DNA of 64,000 bases, from assembly GCF_017306585.1 (NCBI RefSeq), contig NZ_JAFKIC010000121.1, positions 1-64,000 on the forward strand, written 5' to 3'. Shown here piece by piece: positions 58,678-64,000 of the stretch (its first letter is position 1; each line of letters opens with the position of its first letter). This DNA is from Mesorhizobium sp. Lineage in GTDB: Bacteria; Pseudomonadota; Alphaproteobacteria; Rhizobiales; Rhizobiaceae. The translations under genes and the position numbers were made by a program. Below the pieces are notes generated by a model that saw only the letters and a program-made list of their open reading frames with translations, was not told the origin of the DNA and did no database searches.

Positions 58678-59465
58678 GCAAGCTTCTCATCGAGGGCGTT
58701 TCGCGCACCTTTGCCGGCGTGCGCGGCGGGCAACCGGTCAAGGCGCTGATGCCGATCGAGCTGGCAGTCGCCGCCAATGACTTTATCACCATACTGGGGC
58801 CGTCCGGCTGCGGAAAGTCGACGCTGCTCAGGATTGTCGCGGGGCTGGAAGCGCCCAGCGAGGGCCGCGTGCTGCTCGACGGCAAGGCGGTGACGCGTCC
58901 GGGACCGGACCGTGGCATGGTCTTCCAGTCCTACACGCTGTTTCCCTGGCTGACGGTCGCCGAGAACATCGCCTTCGGCCTGCGCGAACGCGGCATGGCC
59001 GACAAGGAGCGGGACGGGATTGTTGCCTCCTATGTCGATCTTGTCGGGCTGAAGGGATTCGAGAACCATTGGCCAAAACAGCTTTCCGGGGGCATGCAGC
59101 AGCGCACGGCGATTGCCCGCGCGCTCGCCAACGATCCTGAAATCCTGCTGCTGGACGAGCCGTTCGGAGCGCTCGACAACCAGACCCGCGGGCTGATGCA
59201 GGAACTGCTGCTCGGAATCTGGGAACGGCGCAAGAAGACGGTGCTGTTCGTCACCCATGACATAGAGGAGGCGATCTTCATGGCCTCGCGGGTGATCGTG
59301 ATGAGCGCGCGGCCCGGCCGCATCAAATCGGACGTCGCCATCGACCTGCCGCATCCGCGCCACTACACGCTGAAGACCAGTCCGGAATTCTCCATCCTGA
59401 AAGCACGGCTGACTGAGGACATCCGCGCCGAAGCGATGCGGACGGCGCTGGTGCAACAGGGCTGA
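58674..59465 (+). CDS. ABC transporter ATP-binding protein (TauB/SsuB type)
   Basis: A 263-residue ATPase. Walker A GPSGCGKST is at 42-50. Q-loop VFQSYTLFPW, signature LSGGMQQRTAIARA, Walker B ILLLDEPFGALD and switch His in FVTHDIEEA are all present. The TTG start at 58674 overlaps the permease stop by four bases (TTGA), and no ATG fits the family start. It powers the second importer and ends shortly before the convergent TetR gene. Confidence 0.9.
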   Translation: MSKLLIEGVSRTFAGVRGGQPVKALMPIELAVAANDFITILGPSGCGKSTLLRIVAGLEAPSEGRVLLDGKAVTRPGPDRGMVFQSYTLFPWLTVAENIAFGLRERGMADKERDGIVASYVDLVGLKGFENHWPKQLSGGMQQRTAIARALANDPEILLLDEPFGALDNQTRGLMQELLLGIWERRKKTVLFVTHDIEEAIFMASRVIVMSARPGRIKSDVAIDLPHPRHYTLKTSPEFSILKARLTEDIRAEAMRTALVQQG

Positions 59466-59487
59466 CGGCCAGATCTCGGCATACGAC

Positions 59488-60123
59488 TCAACCGGCTTGC
59501 GGGAGTTCGCCTTGCGGCAGCTTGGCGTTCACCAGCGCGATGCAGCCGTCGAGGCCATTTCCGATGGCTGCCTCGTCGTGACGGCGCTCCCAGTCCAGCC
59601 ACAGCCCGTCCAGTGTCGCCATGATCGTGTCGGCAAGCGGCGTGACCGCGTCCGGTTCGCAGTGACGGTCGATCGCGACACCGCCCAAAAGCTCGCTCAG
59701 CCGCGCTCTGTAACTTTCGTAAAGCTCCCGCTCCACCGCAGCGATCTCGTCATGGGCGAGAGCGGCTGACCAAAGATCGATTCTGACCCGAAGATAGTCG
59801 CGCTTGAGGAAAACCTTGTTGAAGCCGGTTCCCAGGAAGGCTCGCAACTGTTCGATAGGGCTTTTTGACGATCTGCCGAGATCGCGCTGCGTCGCTTCGA
59901 ACAAGGTGCGCGAGGCGTATCGGTAGGTTTCGACAAGCACCTCCTTCATGTCCTTGAAATGGTAGGTGATGTGTCCAAGCGAGATGTTGGAATGCTCGGC
60001 GATCTTCCTGGCCGTCAATTTCGCGTAGCCATGTTCCTGGAGGCACCGGAACGCCGCCTCGATGATCTCGGTCCTCCGATCCTGGGGGGATCGGATCACA
60101 TGCGCTTTTCGTTCCTGGGGCAA
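59488..60123 (-). CDS. TetR-family transcriptional regulator (BetI-like)
   Basis: A 211-residue repressor. The N-terminal HTH is at about 15-60 (IIEAAFRCLQEHGYAKLTAR ... SLGHITYHFKDMKEVL). The C-terminal part resembles the BetI-type ligand domain. TTG at 60123 is chosen as start, since GGGAAGGAAG lies just upstream; a longer open frame continues to 60711 but reads through the divergent operon. Between its start and the flavin reductase gene are two palindromes near a TTGACA, so it likely represses both its own gene and that operon. The inducing ligand is unknown. Confidence 0.83.
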   Translation of the reverse strand: MPQERKAHVIRSPQDRRTEIIEAAFRCLQEHGYAKLTARKIAEHSNISLGHITYHFKDMKEVLVETYRYASRTLFEATQRDLGRSSKSPIEQLRAFLGTGFNKVFLKRDYLRVRIDLWSAALAHDEIAAVERELYESYRARLSELLGGVAIDRHCEPDAVTPLADTIMATLDGLWLDWERRHDEAAIGNGLDGCIALVNAKLPQGELPQAG

Positions 60124-60227
60124 CGCGGACGCTTCCTTCCCTGAGATGTCGGCCGTCAAGCCGCTAGGCGGCCTCTGCCCAAGCTGCCTGTTTATGTGCC
60201 TGGCAGCAATGTCCGTTTCAATATCAG

Positions 60228-60283
60228 TTGACAGGCCTGTTTGTACATATGTACAACTCGCGGGAACTGGTACATCTGTACAA
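60228..60283. promoter_or_regulatory. Tandem operator palindromes and promoter in the tetR/flavin-reductase region
   Basis: A perfect 16-base palindrome TTGTACATATGTACAA (60241-60256) is followed, 27 bases centre to centre, by the 14/16-matching TGGTACATCTGTACAA (60268-60283). A TTGACA hexamer lies at 60228-60233, so site 1 covers the promoter spacer and -10 region. This is a classic layout for repression by the neighbouring TetR protein, in both directions. Confidence 0.85.
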
Positions 60284-60334
60284 TTCGTTGCGGGTGGGAA
60301 CCTTGAGCCGGAGCGCAACAAACAGGAGGAGTGG

Positions 60335-60910
60335 ATGTCGCATGGCGCCTGGGTGGACGCGCGAAACTGCGACCGCAGAGTCCTGCGCGACATGCTCGGT
60401 TCTTTCATGACCGGCGTTACGGTGGTGGCCGCGCGCAACGACGAGGGTCGACCAAGCGCGCTTACGGCGAACTCGTTCACTTCCGTGTCACTGGATCCGC
60501 CCTTGATCCTTGTTTGCCTGGCGAAGTCGTCGACGAGTTTGGGCGTGTTCAGCCGGGCGGAGCGCTTCAGCGTGAACATACTTGGCGGTTGGCAGCGTGA
60601 TCTTTCGGCCGCCTTCGCCTCGCGCAGTCCGGCCAAGGACGCCGCACTTGAGACGCTTACGCAGGGCAGTCCACCGACGGTCGATGGCAGCCTTGCCACC
60701 ATCGCCTGCACGCAACATCAAGTTGTCGATGCGGGCGACCACATCATCCTGATCGGTGGCGTGACGGCATTCACGTCCAAGGCTGGCGAACCACTCGGCT
60801 TTTTTCGCGGCGCCTACTTCGATTTTGGACCAGCGGCCTCGGGCGATCAGGTCCTTTGGCCCATAGCCGCATCGCGAGGGGCTGCGGCTCCAGAAAATGC
60901 TGCCGGCTAA
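60335..60910 (+). CDS. Flavin reductase (HpaC/RutF-like)
   Basis: A 191-residue FMN reductase-like protein. Visible are FMTGVTVVAARNDEGRPSALTA and NSFTSVSLDPPLILVCLAKSS, the typical N-terminal blocks of the flavin reductase domain that feeds reduced flavin to a partner monooxygenase. The ATG at 60335 has AGGAGGAG directly upstream. Its partner is the luciferase-like monooxygenase next door. Expression is under the tandem palindromes. Confidence 0.88.
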   Translation: MSHGAWVDARNCDRRVLRDMLGSFMTGVTVVAARNDEGRPSALTANSFTSVSLDPPLILVCLAKSSTSLGVFSRAERFSVNILGGWQRDLSAAFASRSPAKDAALETLTQGSPPTVDGSLATIACTQHQVVDAGDHIILIGGVTAFTSKAGEPLGFFRGAYFDFGPAASGDQVLWPIAASRGAAAPENAAG

Positions 60911-60939
60911 CTAATCTGTATGATGACGAGGAACTTTTG

Positions 60940-61974
60940 ATGGATTTCAACCACTTCCTGTCGAGTTATCTGCCGGATCCGGCCTATGGCGGCACCCGGC
61001 TTTACCGCGATATGATCGAGCAAGCCGTGTGGGCTGAAAAGGTCGGGTATCGCGCGGTGTCGATCCCGGAGCATCACCTCATCAACATCCTGCTCGTGCC
61101 ATCGCCGCTGCAACTCGCGGTGCGCATCGCCGCCGCCACGAGCAGCATCAAGCTGGTCACCTCCATCGCCGTGCTGCCGGTGCACGACATGCGAACCTTC
61201 GCGGGTGAGGTGGTGCAGGCAAGCATGTTGTGTGATGGCCGCCTCGTGCTGGGCGTGGGACGAGGCGCTTTCGCCTATGAAGTTGCCCGGCTGGGAACGC
61301 CGATCGAGCAGACACGGGCGAAGTTCGAGGAATCGCTCGCGGTGTTGCAGGCGCTGTTGACGCGGGAGGAGGTTTCCTGGGACGGCGACTTCTACAAATT
61401 CGAGCCGATCACCATCATGCCGCGGCCCGAAACCGAGATACCGCTGATGATGGCGGTGATGGCTCCCGAGGGAATCGAGGCCTGCGCGGGGCAGGGCTAC
61501 ATGGTCCAGACCACGCCTCTGCAGGCGGCCCATTCGGTGCTCATGGAACAGGTGAACGCGTTCAAGAGGGGAAAGGCCCTGGCCGAGCAGAACGGCAAGT
61601 CGAGCAGACTGTCGCTGATGCGCGGCATCTATCTGGCACGCAACGCGGCCGATGCAAGGCGAAAGCTGGAACTGGCCTACAGCTACTATGAGAGGTTCGA
61701 CAATGTCTTCTCCGGCCCCGGCATCGTCGACAATGGGTGCATAAGGCCGCTGCCGCGCCGTCAATCGATCGAGGACCTTGGCCGCAGCCTGATCATATGC
61801 GAGGCGGCCGAAATGATCGATCGCATATCGGCATATGCCGAAGCGGGGATCGATGAAGTCATCATGTCCAGCAATTTCGGCCAGCCGCAGGCGGAGACGC
61901 TTGAGATGATGGAGCGCTTCTCGAACGAGGTCATGCCCAAGCTCGTCGATTCACGAGAACAAACAGCCGCCTGA
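60940..61974 (+). CDS. LLM-class flavin-dependent monooxygenase
   Basis: A 344-residue luciferase-like enzyme. It begins MDFNHFLSSYLPDPAYGGTR and has SIPEHHLINILLVPSPLQLA, matching the second-strand block of the bacterial luciferase fold. SIKLVTSIAVLPVHDMRTFAG and LVLGVGRGAFAYE are further family stretches. It uses FMNH2 from the reductase to oxygenate an organic substrate. With tautomerase and hydrolase genes following, it probably starts ring or side-chain breakdown. Substrate not known. Confidence 0.87.
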   Translation: MDFNHFLSSYLPDPAYGGTRLYRDMIEQAVWAEKVGYRAVSIPEHHLINILLVPSPLQLAVRIAAATSSIKLVTSIAVLPVHDMRTFAGEVVQASMLCDGRLVLGVGRGAFAYEVARLGTPIEQTRAKFEESLAVLQALLTREEVSWDGDFYKFEPITIMPRPETEIPLMMAVMAPEGIEACAGQGYMVQTTPLQAAHSVLMEQVNAFKRGKALAEQNGKSSRLSLMRGIYLARNAADARRKLELAYSYYERFDNVFSGPGIVDNGCIRPLPRRQSIEDLGRSLIICEAAEMIDRISAYAEAGIDEVIMSSNFGQPQAETLEMMERFSNEVMPKLVDSREQTAA

Positions 61975-62005
61975 TCAAACCTTTCAAAACCGGAGAAATG
62001 AAAAA

Positions 62006-62221
62006 ATGCCCATCATAAGAGTGGAAATGTTCACCGGCCGCACGGTCGAGCAGAAACGTCAGTTGTCGAAGGCACTGACGGAGAGCTTCATCAGTGTGTG
62101 CGGCGGCAAGCCTCAGTCGGTCCACATCATCATCGAGGACGTGTCGAAAGGCGACTGGGCCATAGGCGGCGAATTGTGCTCGGATCTCTATCCTGACCAG
62201 AAGCCGGCGGGGAGCGCCTGA
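62006..62221 (+). CDS. 4-oxalocrotonate tautomerase-like protein
   Basis: A 71-residue protein with the catalytic N-terminal Pro after Met removal (MPIIRVEMFTGR) and the helix TVEQKRQLSKALTESFISV, then SVHIIIEDV, as in 4-OT. Family members isomerise unsaturated keto acids from ring cleavage, or act as dehalogenases. It lies 31 bases after the monooxygenase and ten bases before the hydrolase ATG, forming part of the same transcript. Confidence 0.88.
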   Translation: MPIIRVEMFTGRTVEQKRQLSKALTESFISVCGGKPQSVHIIIEDVSKGDWAIGGELCSDLYPDQKPAGSA

Positions 62222-62231
62222 GGTGTCGGCA

Positions 62232-63008
62232 ATGAGCAAGGCAGTAGATTGCGTCCACTCCGTCGATGGCAGTGGGCCGGCACTCTTCCTGATCCATGGG
62301 ATCGGCGCGCGCCGTACCGGCTGGTCGAGACTGGTGGAGGCGCTGAAGGACAAGTTCACCTGCATCTCCTACGATCTGCGCGGTCACGGAGACTCGCCGC
62401 TTCCTTCGGATCGTTTCGGCCTTGAGGATCTGGTCGACGACCTGGAATTGCTGCGCGCCAAGCTTGGCATCGAACAGGCCCATATTGCGGGCCACTCGCT
62501 CGGCGGTATGATCGGGCCTGCCTATGCAAGGCGTTTTCCCGAACGGGTCATTTCGGTCGGTCTGCTGTCGACCGCCGCCTTCCGCACCGACGACGACAGT
62601 GCCAAGGTCAAGGCGGTCGTGGCAGCGATGCGCGAGCGCGGCATCGGTCAGGTGCTGGACACGCTGACCGCACGCTGGTTCACCGATGACTTCGCCGCGC
62701 AGCGGCCGGAGGTCATAGAGTGGCGCAAGAAGCAGGTGATGGACACGCCCGCCGAGGTGTTCCTGAACGTCTTCGATATCTATGCCGAGACAGAAATGGG
62801 TCCATGGCTGCACGAGGTCTCGGCTCCGTGTCTCGTGCTCACCGGAGAGTTCGATGGCGGCTGCAACCCCCGCCTCAACAGGCAGATCGCCGAAGCGCTT
62901 CCACATTCAGAACTGGTGATCCTGGATGGGCTGAAGCACGCCATCCTGATCGAAGCGAGCGACCGCGTCGCGCCGCCTGTGCGACAGTTCCTGCTTGCCA
63001 ATCCCTGA
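62232..63008 (+). CDS. Alpha/beta hydrolase
   Basis: A 258-residue hydrolase. The oxyanion block LFLIHGIGARRTGW precedes the nucleophile motif GHSLGG (Ser89). The acid is probably Asp in TGEFDGGCNP, and the His lies in GLKHAIL near the end. Members hydrolyse C-C bonds, esters or enol lactones. The ATG at 62232 is favoured by GAGG 9 bases upstream; a GTG at 62223 is the alternative. It completes the four-gene catabolic operon. Confidence 0.87.
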   Translation: MSKAVDCVHSVDGSGPALFLIHGIGARRTGWSRLVEALKDKFTCISYDLRGHGDSPLPSDRFGLEDLVDDLELLRAKLGIEQAHIAGHSLGGMIGPAYARRFPERVISVGLLSTAAFRTDDDSAKVKAVVAAMRERGIGQVLDTLTARWFTDDFAAQRPEVIEWRKKQVMDTPAEVFLNVFDIYAETEMGPWLHEVSAPCLVLTGEFDGGCNPRLNRQIAEALPHSELVILDGLKHAILIEASDRVAPPVRQFLLANP

Positions 63009-63031
63009 CAGACAGCGCGGCTGTTTCCGGA

Positions 63032-64000
63032 TCAGGCCGCCAGCAACTGCTTGCGGTCGACGCGCTCCTGCTGCGGCGAGCGGGCGTAGAGCTCGCGGTA
63101 GCATTTGGAGAAATGCGAGGCCGAGACGAAGCCGCAGGCGACCGCCACCTCGACCACTGGCATAGACGACTGGATCAGCAGGTGCCTTGCGCGGTCGAGC
63201 CGGATTTCCAGATAGTAGCGGGCAGGGGAGCGGCCCATTTCGGTGCGGAACAGGCGCTCGATCTGGCGGCGCGACAGGTCGACATGGTCGGCGATCTCGA
63301 TCAGCGACAGCGGTTCGGAGAGATTGCCCTCCATCAGCTCGATGATGGTCAGCACTTTCGAGTTCTGCACGCCCAGCCGTGCCCGCAGCGGCAGGCGCTG
63401 GCGGTCGGTCGGGCTGCGCACCCGGTCGGTCAGAACCTGCTCGCAGACGCGGTTGACGAGGCTTTCGTCGAAATCGTCGCCGATCAGCTTCAGCATCATG
63501 TCGAGCGCGGCGGTGCCGCCGGCGCAGGTGTAGATGTTCTGGTCGATCTCGAAGAGGTCGGCAAAGACATTGGCTTTGGGGAACGCCTCGGAAAAGCCCG
63601 GCAGGTTCTCCCAATGGATGGCGCAGCGCTTGTTCGACAGCAGGCCGGCGGCGGCAAGGATGTGCGCGCCGGTGCACAGGCCGCCGACGGCGACACCGCG
63701 ATTATACTCCTCGCGCAGCCAGGCGAAGGCCGATTTGTTCTGATAGCGCTCGACATTGATGCCGCTGCAGACGATGGCCATGTTGGGCCGGTCGGGACCA
63801 GCCATCTTCTTGCGCTCATCCTCGAGCGATGTGTTGACCGCGCATTCGACGCCGTTGGAGGCTCGCACCGGCTTGCCGTCAATACTGGCCAGGCGCCAGC
63901 GGTAGGCTTCGTAGCCGAGCATGCGGTTGGCGGAGCGCAGCGGGTCGAGCGCGGTCGCAAAAGCGATCATGGTGAAATCGGGGACAAGGAAGAACACAAA
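63032..64000 (-). CDS. GlxA-family AraC-type regulator, GbdR/CdhR-like (5' end cut off)
   Basis: At least 322 residues, with the start beyond the right edge. The N-terminal part is a DJ-1/PfpI-like domain: FFLVPDFTMIAFATALDPLR and AVGGLCTGAHILAAAGLL, with a Cys in the nucleophile-elbow position. Two AraC HTH motifs follow at the C-terminus (DLSRRQIERLFRTEMGRSPA and ACGFVSASHFSKCYRELY). The N-terminal wording resembles regulators of betaine/carnitine catabolism (GbdR, CdhR). It could sense a methylamine, in keeping with the sox and FAD/GcvT genes of this window, but this is inference. It is convergent with the hydrolase operon. Confidence 0.87.
   Translation of the reverse strand, partial: FVFFLVPDFTMIAFATALDPLRSANRMLGYEAYRWRLASIDGKPVRASNGVECAVNTSLEDERKKMAGPDRPNMAIVCSGINVERYQNKSAFAWLREEYNRGVAVGGLCTGAHILAAAGLLSNKRCAIHWENLPGFSEAFPKANVFADLFEIDQNIYTCAGGTAALDMMLKLIGDDFDESLVNRVCEQVLTDRVRSPTDRQRLPLRARLGVQNSKVLTIIELMEGNLSEPLSLIEIADHVDLSRRQIERLFRTEMGRSPARYYLEIRLDRARHLLIQSSMPVVEVAVACGFVSASHFSKCYRELYARSPQQERVDRKQLLAA

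Noticed and set aside
60124..60711. Long N-terminal extension of the TetR gene
   Set aside because: It would cross the operators and the flavin reductase gene; the HTH begins just after the TTG at 60123, which has a good ribosome site.

Overview
The window reads as one piece of chromosome, or a chromosome-like replicon, from an alphaproteobacterium of the Rhizobiales, most likely Mesorhizobium or a close relative. The evidence is the high GC content, RIME-like palindromic intergenic elements, aerobic-type cobalamin genes behind a cobalamin riboswitch, a heterotetrameric sarcosine oxidase operon, several FAD/GcvT-type methylamine dehydrogenases, and ABC-transporter-linked catabolic islands. 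I see no rRNA, tRNA, phage, transposase or CRISPR array. Both outermost genes are cut by the window edges.

Layout. 0-7 kb: a LuxR-type regulator with a degenerate receiver (cut at the left edge), MgtE, a MerR regulator, an ICMT-like/acyltransferase-like membrane pair, an MFS carrier and a Rieske oxygenase of the quaternary-amine type. 7-12 kb: cobalamin block, with promoter, B12 riboswitch, a 59-residue CbtB, CbtA, CobU/CobP and CobO, then cobD and cobC facing each other with overlapping start codons, and a tyrosine-phosphatase-like gene coupled to cobC. 12-20.5 kb: an apparently sigma-54-driven nitrogen-scavenging island (NMT1/THI5-type ABC transporter, cytosine-deaminase-like amidohydrolase, GlcD-like FAD oxidase, two flavodoxin-fold reductases), with RidA and a creatininase-family enzyme on the opposite strand. 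20.6-28.2 kb: a five-gene minus-strand operon (XRE-cupin regulator, FAD/GcvT dehydrogenase, homocysteine-methyltransferase-like protein, aminotransferase, second FAD/GcvT dehydrogenase) with two inverted-repeat operators shared with a divergent nitroreductase. 29-36 kb: an EmrB-type MFS exporter and soxBDAG.

36-47 kb: an MscS-family channel, a small secreted protein, then a cassette that looks like a lipid-linked pentose pathway: HAD-UbiA fusion, DprE1-like oxidase, SMR/EamA-like small membrane protein, SDR, class III aminotransferase, GT-C-like membrane glycosyltransferase and FkbM methyltransferase. 47-50 kb: AraC regulator opposite a PPOX-like flavoprotein and a siderophore-interacting protein. 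50-56.7 kb: a third FAD/GcvT dehydrogenase with a strong terminator, an M50 protease, a DUF1194 VWA protein, a secreted beta/gamma-crystallin with two intact calcium motifs, and a divergent ATP-grasp/methyltransferase pair. 56.8-64 kb: a second taurine/nitrate-type ABC transporter, a TetR regulator, and an operon of flavin reductase, luciferase-like monooxygenase, 4-oxalocrotonate tautomerase and alpha/beta hydrolase. TetR and the operon share a divergent region with two near-identical palindromes. A GbdR/CdhR-like GlxA-family regulator runs off the right edge.

Two themes recur. One is N-methyl and one-carbon catabolism: Rieske oxygenase, three FAD/GcvT enzymes, a BHMT-like protein, sarcosine oxidase and a GbdR-like regulator. 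The other is small nitrogenous nutrient uptake with dedicated local regulators. The least familiar unit is the lipid-linked sugar cassette at 39.2-47.0 kb. All functional names rest on reading motifs and family resemblance by eye; no database search was run.
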